In this document: positions 23,654-34,497 of the stretch, in pieces
Position numbering within the stretch: position 1 is the first letter of the stretch
Layout: each line of letters begins with the position of its first letter
Assembly: GCA_021234155.1 (NCBI GenBank)
Contig: JAJEKV010000159.1
Coordinates: forward strand, 1-64,000
Source: Isoetes taiwanensis
Lineage: Eukaryota > Streptophyta > Lycopodiopsida > Isoetales > Isoetaceae
Length of the DNA stretch: 64,000 nt
Direction: 5' to 3'
Program-made: the position numbers and the translations under genes
The notes under the pieces: model-generated
Databases searched by the model: none
What the model saw: the letters and a program-made list of their open reading frames with translations, nothing else
Told to the model about the DNA's origin: nothing

Positions 23654-25137
23654 ATGTCAACTAGATTAGGAGCATCTCTTCTAAGTGTTGTTGATGTTTT
23701 TAAAGTAACAGGGGGCTTCCAAGTGTGGAAGGAAAAGATAAAAGTACTAGAGGTGGAAGGGCTGTGGACTTATGTCACAGGAGAAGTTGAGCAGGTTAAC
23801 TCAGTAGCAGAAAAGAGGCAGTCATCTCAACTGCTAGTTCAAGTGCAAAGGATGATGAGAGTATAACAGAAGTAAGTTCTGAGGTGAGTGTGGCTACTAA
23901 ATTAATTGAAGCCAAAAGTATTATCACTGTTAAACTAGGATCTACTATACTATTAAAGGTTAGAGATATGAGTCCTAGAGCAATATGGAAATATCTGGTT
24001 GCCACCTATGACAATAAAACATCATCTCAATTGGATGTTTTAAATAGGGAGCTAAGAAATCTGAAATACCATGATAAGGAGAACATCACTGAATTTTTCC
24101 AAAAGTTTGACAACTTGGTTGCAGACTTAGAGGCAACAGGAGTAATGATCACTCAAGATCACCAGGTAATGACTATTGCCCGAGCGTTTTCAAATTATGA
24201 ACATCTGTCCACTTTAGTCAGAAATGTTGCAAAGAATAGAGAGAGTGCTGAGTTAATGGTGAAGACAGAACTTGAGCAGAAAGCAATCATCAGTGATACA
24301 AATGATCAAACTGAAATTTTATTTGCTGGAAGGGGAAAAGGAAAAAACAGTGATAAGAGTAAAATTGGACCATGTTATATGTGCAATAGTTATGAACATC
24401 TAAAAAATATCTCTTCAAAGAATGTGAAGGAGAACAAATGTTACTCTTGGCAACAAGTTGTTCAAGTCCTAAGGGCTATGCTAGAGACAGGGCAGAAATG
24501 ATAATCCCAGAGGGAATTTCATAAGGGGCGAGGGGAAGAGGACGAGGAAGAAATACCATAACCATTAATATTGCTAAAAGTGTAGATGCTGAAGGAGAAG
24601 AAACACTGGACGAGAATTTAGAGGTAAGCACAACCCCTAAAATTCCAAAGGTTTTGTCCATAAATAAGACAACTTCTAAAGATGATTTGCTTGTATTAGA
24701 TTCAGGAACTGAAAGATCAGTCATAAAAGATCTAAACAAACTCAAGGAGAAGGAGAAAAAGGGGTCCAGCTATGTGCAAATGGGAAATGGGAACATGCAA
24801 AAAGTTGAGGTGACAGGAATGCTTGAAATATCTGACTTGTCAGGAAAACAAGTCAAACTCAGAAATGTGCTATGTGTACCTTCAATTATCAGAAATTTAA
24901 TTTCTGTTAGTCAGCTTGTTGATCTAGTTTTAAGAAAACACATTGTAAAATCTTTCTTGGAAATACATTGAAATTTCTAGCAAGAAGAGTTGGTAATTTA
25001 TTTGCATTTGATAATGAAAAACTTGATGGTTCTATCAATTTGGTCTCGGCTCCAACAACCAAAAATCGGCATGAAAGATTGGGGCACACACATCTAAATA
25101 ACATTCAGTATATGATCAAGCACAATATGATTATTGC
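23654..25137 (+). pseudogene. Ty1/copia gag-protease-preintegrase remnant
   Basis: Gag begins at ATG 23654 (MSTRLGASLLSV...GGFQVWKEKIKVLEVEGLW). After a frame break it continues as a UBN2-type domain at 23884-24440, with IWKYLVATYDN, LNRELRNLKYHDKENITEFFQKFDNLVADL and DHQVMTIARAF. The zinc knuckle near 24370 is degenerate (CYMCNSYEHLKNI), with the last Cys missing. The protease follows at 24685-24920, with the active-site motif LVLDSGTERSVI and NVLCVPSIIRNLISVSQL. A GAG-pre-integrase segment (HERLGHTHLNNIQYMIKHN) ends near 25130. The copia then stops abruptly at a minus-strand L1. Integrase, RT and RNase H are absent. Confidence 0.88.
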
Positions 25138-26200
25138 AGAAAGAGAAAGGGATGAATCCAAAGCAGAGGACTGCCGAAAGTCACAGAAAGCATCATATAC
25201 ATCTGGCTCCAGCCATTTTCAATACTCTTGGAAGAAATCAATTGGCAAACCATCTAGTCCTGGACATTTACCTCTTTTCAGTTCAATGACTGCCAAGCCT
25301 AAATCATCAGCTATCATAGCCGCCTCTATTGATGCATGCTGCTCGTCAGAAATGATATGGGAGATCCTAGACAAAACTACATCTACTGAAAGGGAAGATG
25401 TTTCTCAGCGAAAAAAGTCTGAAAGTGGTTATGCAGATGTTGCATGATTTTTGTTGGCTCTGTTAGTACCGAGTCATCTGGCAAAAGCAATGAGGATATG
25501 GTTGATATCATGCGATGCCTCTTAGCCGCACAGAAAAGGAAGCCTGTATAGCAGTTGCCATCACGAAGCCACTGCAGACCTGTGCCATAATATCTCAATC
25601 ATGATCATTTGGACGGGGTCTTTGTTGAGAATGAAGCAGGTCTTGATAGAAGGTGCTAATACAGCATGATCTGCTGCTGCAAACTCTCATCCCCACTGCT
25701 TGGCAAAGCCTTTGACCGCTGCAATTGCATCCACTATGCCAGTCATGCCTCAACATCAGTTGAAGGTCCCTGTCCAAATGTTCTTATAGCCTTCCTGAAA
25801 GTCAGCATTCTTCAAAAATTTTACAAAGTGAAAAACATATTCATCCAGGATGTCGCTGCTGCAAAGGCTCGTTCGAAAGGAATTGCGGATGGTGGTTTGA
25901 AATTGAAATGTCTCTGAGACAGAAGCGAAAGAGACCCAGAAGTGCCACAGCTGCATTTGCGTTCCAGTAAGCTCTATCCAACTAAGAGATTGCACGACCC
26001 CCCACCAACCTGATCATTGCACCAAGTAAAGGCACCTTCACCATCAATCCCTGAGAGATTGCATTCATGGAGTAGACGGAGCCACTGCTGGCATTCAAAA
26101 CCAGACATCAGACTGCACTTCCACTATATTAAGATCCCAAATAAGAAGCCATGAAATGGCCCAAACTGAGCACCTTTCTCGCAAGGAGACCTACAGTGAA
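25138..26200 (-). pseudogene. L1-type LINE, 5' half (EN end and RT start)
   Basis: Reading the minus strand, endonuclease remnants occur near 26060-25900 (GEGAFTWCNDQ..., then DRAYWNANAAV). The EN-RT linker at 25598-25383 reads RDGNCYTGFLFCAAKRHRMISTI and HLHNHFQTFFAEKH. The RT begins with SRISHIISDEQ, AVIELKRGKCPGLDGLPIDFFQEY near 25350-25215. The element is then cut off at the copia junction near 25138, so the YADD core and zinc end are missing. Several in-frame stops show it is dead. It may belong to the same family as the 3' half at 16021-17560, but the two pieces do not overlap and this could not be tested. Confidence 0.8.
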
Positions 26201-26985
26201 GCTCTCTGTAAGTCTCCAAAGCGCACTTTGTGAAAGTAGAGAAATTCTACATCAGATTTTTGCTCTTAGCCAATCAGAAATGAGTGCCTTTGTTCTTAAT
26301 CTATACATGCCTGCCATGCCATGTTAGTTTTGGTCCATGTGTCAGATTTAGATAGGGTCCCTTCTCCCAAGGGAGACTCCCAAATCTGCTCCACCTTCCC
26401 ATAGAGAGCATTTCTCAATGGAGATTTGAGGTCATTTACTTACATGCAGTTAATTTTAGTTGCCGCTTTTGAATTCTATTTTGGCAAGGTCGAGCTGATG
26501 TGGGAAACCACAGGGTTTCGAAATTGCATGAGAAGACCTATTATGAAGCATAGAAGCTGCTCCAAATTGGGTCTCAAAGCACAGATATACTCGAGATAGG
26601 GTTCGGTTTTGATCTGCCAAATTGTTTTTGAAGAATAGGGGGCAGTGATAAGCTCACAGGGTAAGGTTTTGATGGATCTGGCATTTCAAATTTCTCTAAA
26701 ACTAACTTTTTGTTGTAGGCATCCATGCAGTATAGGCAATCGATCTGAAGGCCGGTCAGAAGTAAGAACAGTAGTCCTTCACAATGTCAAGGATGCCAAT
26801 GGCGAATGGCTTAACTTTGTTATTTCTGTTAGCTACTAGGTTACCCTCCATCCTAGATCCACATATCATGCAATGAAAACACTACCACCCCAATTCTGGG
26901 TCCACACCTAAAAACAACAGTAACAAAAAGACCACATGTCGTTGTTCCAAAAAATCTACATGTGGTTATGTGGAGGTGTGGTTTA
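26201..26985. other. Non-coding, LINE 5' flank
   Basis: No gene found. TTCTC..AAGGGAGAC and CCCAAATCTGC words near 26365-26420 resemble a LINE 5' UTR, but this is not demonstrable. Near 26930-26965 the words CCACATGT and ACATGTGG form an inverted pair just before the T-rich array. Confidence 0.3.
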
Positions 26986-27655
26986 TTAAGGAGGCGGTGT
27001 AGTTTTTTTTATGGAGCTATAGTTTTTTTTTTTTTTAAGGTGTGGTCTTTTTTTGAGGTGTCATTTTTTTAAAAGAAGTATTGCTTATTTTTTTGAGGGG
27101 ATGTTGTTTTTAAGAAGGTGTTGTTTTTTGAGGTGTAGTTTATAACTAGGTGTAGTTTTTAAGTAGTCGTTTTTTATGGAAGTATAGTTTTTTGAAGTGT
27201 AGTTTATAAAGAGGTATAGTTTTTAAGTGGTTGTTTTTTAAGGAAGTATGGTTTTCTGAAGTGGTAAGATTTTTTTCAATCGAGGTGTTGTTTTTTGAAG
27301 TGTCGTTTATAAGTGGGTGTAGTTTTTAAATAGCTGTTTTTTAAAGAAAGTAAGGTTTTTTGAAGTGTGGTTTATAAGCGGGTGTAGTTTTTAAGTGGCT
27401 GTTTTTTAATGAAGTATGGTTTTTTGAAGTGGTTTAGTTTTATAACTAGGTGTAGTTTTTAAGAAGCTATTTTAAGGAAGTATGATTTTTTTAGGTGTGG
27501 TTTATATAACTAGGTATAGTTTTTAAGTAGCTGTTTTTTAAAGTAAGTATGGTTTTTTGAGGTGTGGTTTTTAAGTAGGTGTAGTTTTTAAGTGGCTATT
27601 TTTTTACAGAAGTGTGGTTTTCTGAAGTGGTGTGGTTTTTTTGAGGCTATTTCTT
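26986..27655. repeat. Diverged T-rich tandem array (about 65-bp period)
   Basis: Phrases such as GTGTAGTTTTTAAGTAG, TGTTTTTTAAGGAAGTATGGTTTTTTGAAGTG and GTTTATAA recur about ten times with length variation. The array is strongly G+T on the plus strand, with almost no C. No ORF is plausible. It lies about 100 bp from the 19-bp minisatellite. Confidence 0.85.
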
Positions 27656-27756
27656 AAGCAAAGCACCACCACCTGGAATATTGTTTGTGTGCTCAACTTT
27701 GGGAATGTATCGTATTGTTTTACATTCGTGAAAAATAATTTCAACGGTTAGATCCA

Positions 27757-29211
27757 ACATGGCTCAAACATGCCACATGGGCTCCAACATGCCAATTAGG
27801 TGCCAACATGCCAAGGTGGCTCAAGCATGCCACCTAGGCACCAACATGCCACCTGCCAAGGTGGCTCAAATATGCCATGCGGGCTCCTATATGCCACCTA
27901 TAGGCTCCAACATGCCACGTAGGCTCCAACATGCCACCTAGGCTCCAACATGACACCTAGGCTCAAACATGCCAAGGTGGCTCAAACATGCCACATGGGC
28001 TTCATACCACCTAGGCTCCAACATGTCAAGGTGGCTCAAACATGCCATGTGGGCTCCAACATGCCACCTAGGCTCCAACCTGCCAAGTTGGCTCAAGCAT
28101 GTCGCCTAGGCACCAACATGCCACCAAGGCTCAAACATGCCAAGGTGGCTCAAACATGCCATGCGGGCTCCAACACGCCACCTATGCAGGTGGTTCAAAC
28201 ATGCCACCTAGGCTCCAACATGCCACCAAGGCTCAAACATGCCAAGGTGTATGCCACGCGAGCTCCAACATGCCAAGGTGGCTCAAACATGCCACGAAGG
28301 CTCCAACATGCCACCTAGGCTCCAACATGCAACCTAGTCTCAAACATGCCAAGGTGGCTCAAACATGCCACGCAAGCTCCAACATGATACCTAGGCTCCA
28401 ACATGCCAAGGTGGCTCAAACATGCCAAGGTGGCTCAAACATGCCATGTGGGTTCCAATATGCCACCTCAGCTCCAACATGCCAAGGTGGCTCAAACATG
28501 CCACCTAGACTCCGAAATGCCACGCTGGCTTCAACATGCGACCTAGTCTAAAACATGCCAATGTGGCTCAAACATGCCACGCAGGCTCCAACATGCCACC
28601 TAAGCTCCACATGACAAGGTGGCTCAAACATGCCACCTAGGCTCCAACATGCCAACGTAGCTCAAATATGCCACCTATGCTCCAAAATGCCATGCAAGCT
28701 CCAATATGCCACCTAGGCTCCAACATGCCAAGGTGGCTCAAACATGCCACCTATGCTCCAACATGCCAAGGGGGCTCAAACATGCCACCTAGGCTCCAAA
28801 ATGCCACGCGGGCTCTAACATGCCACCTAGGCTCCAACATGCCAAGGTGGCTCACACATGCCACCTAGGCTCAAACATGCCAAGGTGTCTTAAACATGCC
28901 ACCTAGGCTCCAAAATGCCACGCGGGCACCAACATGCCATAGGTCCAACATGTCAAGGTGGCTCAAACATGCCACGTGGGCTCCAACATCCACCTAGGCT
29001 CAAACATGCCAAGGTGGCTCAAACATGCCACCTAGGCTCTGAAATGCCATGTAAGTTCCAACATGCCACCTAGGCTCCAATATGCCAAGGTGGCACAAAC
29101 ATGACACGTGGGCTTCACCATGCCAACTAGGCTCCAACATGCGACCTACTCTCAAACATGCCAAGGTGGCTCAAACATGCCATGTGTGCACCAACATGCC
29201 ACCTAGGCTGA
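27757..29211. repeat. 19-bp minisatellite, about 75 units of alternating variants
   Basis: Two main 19-bp variants are interspersed: ACATGCCAAGGTGGCTCAA and ACATGCCACCTAGGCTCCA, with a third type carrying CACGCGGGCT or CATGTGGGCT. The variants are nearly complementary through their cores (CCAAGGTGG and CCACCTAGG), so transcripts could form many short hairpins. Because 19 is not a multiple of three, the same repeat reads in all frames every 57 bp, giving long spurious ORFs with MPPRLQHAKVAQTCH-like repeats. Occasional units are shortened by 1-7 bp. No flanking gene uses these ORFs. Confidence 0.95.
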
Positions 29212-30240
29212 GTTTTGGTTGTTTACACTTGGGACATGGCTGAGAAGTCGTGGATGAAGCAATTGGAACTGACGGAACGGAGTTTGGATCTATCCTCCTC
29301 CTGATGTGGCAATTAAAAGCCAAGAGCTGCTTTTGCAATAGCAAGACATTGTTTAGCATGCTTCTGGATGGCCGATAAATTGGAACCCCATTCTTTTACT
29401 TGCCATGGCTCTACATGCATGTTTAAAGATGGCTTTCCATGCATGTTTAGAGATGGTGCATCAAGCTATCTATGAAAAGGACCACGTTTCGGCCTCCAAA
29501 CATAAATCCTACGAGTTGCTAGGTTCTTGAAGGGCTTACATTTCGGAAGTCGAGTTTTGGTCTTTTGCACTTGCCATGCATGCTTTGAATAGATATGGTG
29601 TGTTAGAACCTCCAGGATGCTTAAGGCAACCAATGTTTGTGCAAAATTTGCAAAATAGCATCAATTACATTAGGATTCCTAAAGTAAAATGAGGTAGTTA
29701 CACTCAGATCCAAATAACGCGAGCTTTGCTAATCATTTTTAAATCATTTTTGCAGGAGCAATCAGAGAAAAGTTGTGGTGAGATGCAGGAAATAATTTAC
29801 CTCAATTTGGATATGAGATGACAGAGAAAATCGGGTTCAAAGCTGGAACAAAAATTTGATAATGCATTTCCCTAAGACAAAACAAGGTCTGCACACTCAA
29901 ATGATAATAATTCAGGTTATACTCTACCGTTTGGATTATTTTTGAAATAAATATCGGAAAAAACTTGGCCTGATTTGGAATTGAAATGATGGAGAAAAAC
30001 TAGCGTGGATCACAAATTTTGTTAGTGAACTGTCATAGAAAAACAGCAAGCCACATACAGAGTGCAGACATTCAACAAATAGGAGGATAGATCCAAACTC
30101 CATTCTGTCAGTTTGTCTGCTTCGCGTTTTCAACTGCAACTTCTCAGCCATGTCCCCAGTACAAATGACCAAAACTCAACCTCCAAAATGTAACCCTTCA
30201 AGAACCTAGCAACACATAGGGTTTACGTTTCGGAGGCTAT
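29212..30240. repeat. Large imperfect inverted repeat with about 0.5-0.8 kb spacer
   Basis: Segment 29212-29310 (GAGTTTTGGTTG..., GGACATGGCTGAGAAG, GGAGTTTGGATCTATCCTCC) matches the reverse complement of about 30085-30185. Segment 29497-29565 (GTTGCTAGGTTCTTGAAGGG, ACATTTCGGA, GAGTTTTGGTC) matches the reverse complement of about 30165-30240. The second right-hand arm joins the first, so the left side has been split or rearranged. Minus- and plus-strand ORFs across the arms share peptides such as RQTDRMEFGSILL and RIDPNSVPSV in opposite sense; none has a known domain. It looks like the ends of a decayed DNA transposon or a foldback duplication. Confidence 0.65.
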
Positions 30241-31474
30241 ATCCTAGTAAGATTCGACCAAAGCCTTGTATCATGCCATGACATAAACGGAGGGTGTGCA
30301 TTGGGGATCTTGACTGGACATTAGACTTCGTCTTAGATTGAATAAATTTCCTGCTTGTCACGAAGATGACTTCCTAGATGCCGCTTCTTGGGGCACGCAG
30401 TTAGGGCAGCTATGGCAGGAGAGAAGCCGTCTTTCTTTCCTTTCTTCGGCACTGCTGGTGCACAAACAGATCTTCGATTCCTTAGCCAAATTGTTTGTCT
30501 TTTACCACTCCTTATCCTAGCTTTCTTTGTACTACTTCATTCTATATAACTCTTAGAAGCCTGAATAAGCATTGTTTATTGGAGATGAAGAAGGTGCGAA
30601 CCTGTAATAGTCCCTCGTCATCATCCAAAAAATGCCATGACATCATAGTAAAATATGCTCTTCTAGTGTTCAAGTATGTTGCTTGATTCACATTTATCTC
30701 TGATTAAGTCTGAAATCTTTATCATATACTACTGCAGATACAGAATCACCAAGCAGATATTGTATGCAAATTACTTTGTAGAGAGAAGACGACGCATTTG
30801 AGAACGAGATCATTGGGAATGGAAGGCGTCGGAAAATCGTTCGGCCACTTCAAATTCAATGCAGCTCTCAATTGCTTGTACGAGTATGGATAACAAAACT
30901 TTTAATGTGGAGGAAGATTGGACATTATTCGAGTGCAGGAAACTAGTAGAGTCATTTTGCTGTTATGGTGATTTTCAATTCTATTTAGATGATAAAAAGG
31001 TTGGCTTCCGTCGTAAAAAAAAAGGGGTTTGAGAATACTGGTTGAAATCAGGTTTAAATCCTGAAATTCTAAAATGCATGTCAGCAAGTTTTCTTAAAGT
31101 TATATCAGCAAGTTTTCTTCATGAATTTAGCAAGTTTTCAGCATGAATCTAGTCAGCAAGTTTTCTCTATGAATTTTACACTAAGCTTTCTGAAGCTCAA
31201 AGGTTCAGAAGTTCAAAGCATTTTCGAAGTTCTCATCTTTAAAAGTTGAAGGCTTCAATCCGAGGAAGTGTCCATTGTTTTAAGCCTGTTTGGTTTCTCA
31301 TTGCTTGTTCTATGTTTCACTTGCTTGTTTGTATCTAGACAACCATGATTCCAGCAAATTGAAGATAAGAATAAGTTCTAAGTTTCATATGTTCTAAGTT
31401 TATGGTTTCAGAATATCCTACAAGTGTAGGTGAGTACATGATTCAAGTTTGTTGTTGCAAATACGTGTGACAAA
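30241..31474. other. No supported gene
   Basis: Short ORFs near 30338-30686 and 30902-31087 were inspected without finding motifs. Near 31078-31165 the phrase CAGCAAGTTTTCT..ATGAAT is repeated three to four times. An A/G run lies at 31014-31028. Confidence 0.35.
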
Positions 31475-31830
31475 TTCAAGTTGCATGACTGTTATACCAG
31501 TTGCAAGTTAAATACCAAACAGGGTTTACATGATTCCCGTCTGTACTTCCAAATACTTGTTTCAAATTCAAGTTGCATGTCTTATACCAGTAGCAAGTTA
31601 AATACCAAACAGGTTTTACATGATTCTTAAGTCTGTTATTGCAAATAATTGTGCCAAATTCAAGTTGCAAGTTAAATACCAAATAGGGTTTACATGATTC
31701 CAGACTGTACTTCCAAATACTTGTGCCAAATTCAAGTTGCATGTCTTATACCAGCTGCAAGTTAAATACCAAACAGGGTTTACATGATTCCTGAGTCTGG
31801 TATTGCAAGAAATTCCTATCTTGTACTTCC
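31475..31830. repeat. Tandem repeat of about 75-90-bp units
   Basis: The order CAAATTCAAGTTGCA, TATACCAG.TGCAAGTTAAATACCAAA, TTTACATGATTC and GTACTTCCAAATACTTGTG is repeated four times, with TTTACATGATTC at about 31526, 31616, 31691 and 31778. Unit lengths differ by deletions. The minus-strand ORF with repeated HVNPVWYLTC and QLEFGT is a by-product. Confidence 0.8.
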
Positions 31831-32233
31831 AAGTACTTGTGTGAAATTCCTGTCTATACTTCCAAGTACTTGTGTGTAATTCAAGTTGGAACAGTAACAG
31901 TAAAAGAACAGTAACAGTAGAAATGAACAGACAGTAGTCAACTACAAGAACAATGGAAACTAAAAGAACAGTAACAATACAAAAAGGGCTACAAAAAGCA
32001 GTTACTGAAAGTACTTACAAGAATAGTTTTAGAAAAAAAGCCTGTCATTTACTGAAAAAGGTCATGTACAAAGCTTTTCGTAAAAAAATTGTCACAAGGA
32101 TGCTTTACATAGATAGTTTAACCATCATGCTTCTTCTGTGAAGTATGCAAAATATACAAATGAAACATGAGCCCTGGATTAAAAAATAAATAAATCTATA
32201 AACTAATGTATAATCTGATGGCAGGGTTGATCT
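31831..32233. other. AT-rich spacer with AACAGTAACA repeats
   Basis: Short repeats of AAGAACAGTAACAGTA occur at 31887-31975. The plus-strand ORF at 31953-32141 is lysine-rich and unrecognised. No gene is called. Confidence 0.35.
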
Positions 32234-32524
32234 TCAGACCAAGGGTATCCTCAGCTCGTAATGCAGGTCATCTTCCATGGCATACATCTTCATCTCCAAG
32301 AGACGCTCCTGATCTGGGTAAGCTCGATCAATCCATTCAAGGATCCTATAAGAACAGACAGCTCCAGCCTCAATAAGCTTCTCAACTTCAGGAGGAGTGA
32401 ACCTAGCCACCACTGTAACCGAATGGCCTCCACTTGAAGAGGCTGACTCTGATCGATCTGGAGCTGAACTCGCTAGAACAATAGATGGAGTAGGTGCAGA
32501 TTGTGTTATCTTCGTTCTGGCCAT
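32234..32524 (-). CDS. Unrecognised 96-aa ORF beginning MARTK
   Basis: The ATG at 32524-32522 opens a frame that starts MARTKITQSAPTPSIVL, passes through a Ser/Ala-rich stretch and ends with a folded-looking acidic region (FTPPEVEKLIEAGAVCSYRILEWIDRAYPDQERLLEMKMYAMEDDLHYELRIPLV). I do not recognise the family. Plant gypsy Gag proteins often begin with a similar basic MART segment, so a retroelement fragment or first exon is possible. The frame is open upstream of the ATG as well. There is no supporting partner gene. Confidence 0.3.
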   Translation of the reverse strand: MARTKITQSAPTPSIVLASSAPDRSESASSSGGHSVTVVARFTPPEVEKLIEAGAVCSYRILEWIDRAYPDQERLLEMKMYAMEDDLHYELRIPLV

Positions 32525-32699
32525 GGAGCTCGAAATCGGGGCAGGCAGACAGACGGATTGGCGCTGAAGTGAAGAGGCAAAGGTTTGGGAATGAAGCGAA
32601 GAGAGGAAAGGGAAGTTTGCATGCTTATGATTTTTGTCCTCGGGACCCGAGCTACCCACCTCAATATTTTCCCCAATGTTCAATATCTTATTATTTCAT

Positions 32700-33620
32700 G
32701 GGTTGATGATCAATTAGATTAAGCCTCAATGGGTTTAAGATCAATGGATTTCAACATTTTACTTCATGCTTAAGATCAATAACATTTTAAGACCATTTAT
32801 AGGCTTAATTCTACAAAAAACTATGGAATCATCTTCATTATTGCACTGCTTTTAAAGATTGTAAAGTTTAGGATTGCCGAGCTATTTGGTTGCATGGGTT
32901 CTACTTGAGAAGAAACTATCCAGTCTTTCCTGATCATGGTTGGTGATTATGGTTGGTAGTTGGGTCCATGTAGTAACTTCTTATCTTCACTGTTAGTCCT
33001 GTGCCTCCTGGTACAGGACTATTCATGCATACGACAGACCAGGTCAAGCTCAAGGATCCTCAGTCAGCCACGGGTCAGTCATCAAAGGCTCCGCAGAAGA
33101 CCAAGCAGCAGACCACGCAGTCAAAGCCTGTGGCCGTCAACAAGAGGCGCCGCTCAGACAAGTGACGGCCCATCACCGCCCGCGTCAGCGTCATCGTGAT
33201 TCTAGGCACTTCAAGAGGCACCGCCAACATTCCTGCAAATCAGGCCTCCTTCCAGGAGTCGGCACCGAGATCAGTCAGAGTGTCTATATTGGGCCCAAGG
33301 CCATTGTACTATATATATGAGTAGAGCTAGCACATGAGTTTTTAGATGAGTTTTGAGTCTTGTCTCCTTTCAGTTTTCTCTCTATTGCGAGAGCTCATGT
33401 ATTTTCATCATTGACATCAAGGAAGCTTATCATCTTTCTCTCAATTGTTCTGTTTCTTCTTTTTCTTCTCTTCTTGCAAATCCCGCGTGACATAGTCCCC
33501 CGGACTCTCCTGTTAGATCCACGGGTCCTCACAGAGGGCTGTCTTCCAGGAGTTCCCGAACCCAGACCCCAAACATTCACATTGTGTATTCACTATGTAG
33601 ATACCAAATAGAAGTAGTCT
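32700..33620. other. Possible LTR-retroelement 3' fragment, non-coding
   Basis: Around 33020-33200 the plus strand is GC-richer, with Gln/Arg/Ser-rich readings. It is followed by TATTGGGCCC, a TATATATATG box at about 33309-33319 and a pyrimidine-rich stretch (33425-33480), an arrangement seen in plant LTRs. No matching second LTR or pol domain was found, so this is only a hint. Confidence 0.3.
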
Positions 33621-33690
33621 ATTCACTATGAACATATTGGCATAATACACGTGTCTACATGGATGGTACAAGGTGCACATGGGATGTTGC

Positions 33691-33920
33691 TTTGATTTAA
33701 CATCCGATGGGTTGAACTATGAGTTTGCCCATAATAGGTTAACTTAACAAGAAACAATGTTACCATGCCTAGAATACCATGGTATGAATCACTTCTTACA
33801 TTTAACATCCTATGGGTTGAATTATGGGTGTGCCCATAATAGGTTAAATTAACGTGAAACAATGTAACCAGGCCTAGAATACCATGATATGAATCACTTC
33901 TTTGATTTAACATCCCATGG
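33691..33920. repeat. 105-bp tandem repeat, about two and a quarter copies
   Basis: TTTAACATCC starts at 33696, 33801 and 33906, an exact 105-bp spacing. Each unit runs through GGGTTGAA.TATG.G, TGCCCATAATAGGTTAA, GAAACAATGT and CTAGAATACCATG.TATGAATC. Because 105 is divisible by three, a minus-strand ORF repeats MLNQRSDSYHGILGLVTL; this is a by-product and not evidence of a gene. Confidence 0.85.
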
Positions 33921-34135
33921 GTTGAATTCTTACTTTGAATTTGCGCTCAACAAATGTTTTGACAGAAGGATGTGGGTTGAACGAATATGTTGACAAAAGG
34001 AATGGATCTCCACGGCGAAAAGATTTCTTTCGCCATGAAGATCCAATCCAACTGCAATAGATATGGAATTTCTTATATATAGATGTCTCTCTTTTTTTTA
34101 GTTGATCATGTGGAATATATGCTAGCAAAAACCTA

Positions 34136-34152
34136 TTTTAGGGTTTAGGGTT
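34136..34152 (+). promoter_or_regulatory. Telobox-like (TTTAGGG)2
   Basis: TTTTAGGGTTTAGGGTT contains two plant telomere-type units. In plants such teloboxes (AAACCCTAA on the other strand) commonly sit in 5' regions of growth-related genes. An open but unrecognised ORF follows on the plus strand from about 34190. The link to a gene is not shown. Confidence 0.45.
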
Positions 34153-34182
34153 CATCCTTCCGACCCTTGAAAATGATCCGGA

Positions 34183-34497
34183 TTGCTGCTTTGTCGATTC
34201 TTCTACTCTGTCAATTCTTCTAAGGGAGAGGTATGGGTAGTCAAGAAAGTTGGTACCACTGTTGAGTGTAAAGCAGTAGCAACCTTGAATATCAAGAGAT
34301 ACCACCAGACTATATCCCAGAGGGTCGTCATGGCGTACCTGGAGATGGACATAAAAATAGAGGATCAGATTCTAGCTTGGGCTGAGGCAGCACCACTGCA
34401 CCAAATGATGCATGGGGAAGTAACCTTTGTGAGACATGGGGATTCTTGGTGCATGTATGAAGTCCTCAACCCTTCCTACGCATGCGAGTTCTGTTAG
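34183..34497 (+). CDS. Unrecognised 104-codon open frame, possible exon
   Basis: The frame is open from about 34183 (no ATG at the start; first in-frame ATG at about 34330) to TAG at 34497. It reads GEVWVVKKVGTTVECKAVATLNIKRYHQTISQRVVMAYLEMDIKIEDQILAWAEAAPLHQ..., then GDSWCMYEVLNPSYACEFC. The composition looks protein-like (mixed charged and hydrophobic), but I recognise no domain. It could be an exon of a host gene or a transposon fragment. A telobox-like site lies 31 bp upstream. Confidence 0.25.
   Translation: MLLCRFFYSVNSSKGEVWVVKKVGTTVECKAVATLNIKRYHQTISQRVVMAYLEMDIKIEDQILAWAEAAPLHQMMHGEVTFVRHGDSWCMYEVLNPSYACEFC

Noticed and set aside
27759-28868. Long plus-strand ORFs with repeated MPPRLQHAKVAQTCH-like peptides
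   Set aside because: They are translations of the 19-bp minisatellite in frames that recur every 57 bp. Two overlapping frames are equally open, and there is no start context or flanking domain.
33626-33913. Minus-strand ORF with two repeated SDSYHGILG units
   Set aside because: Explained by the 105-bp tandem repeat, whose length keeps the frame open.
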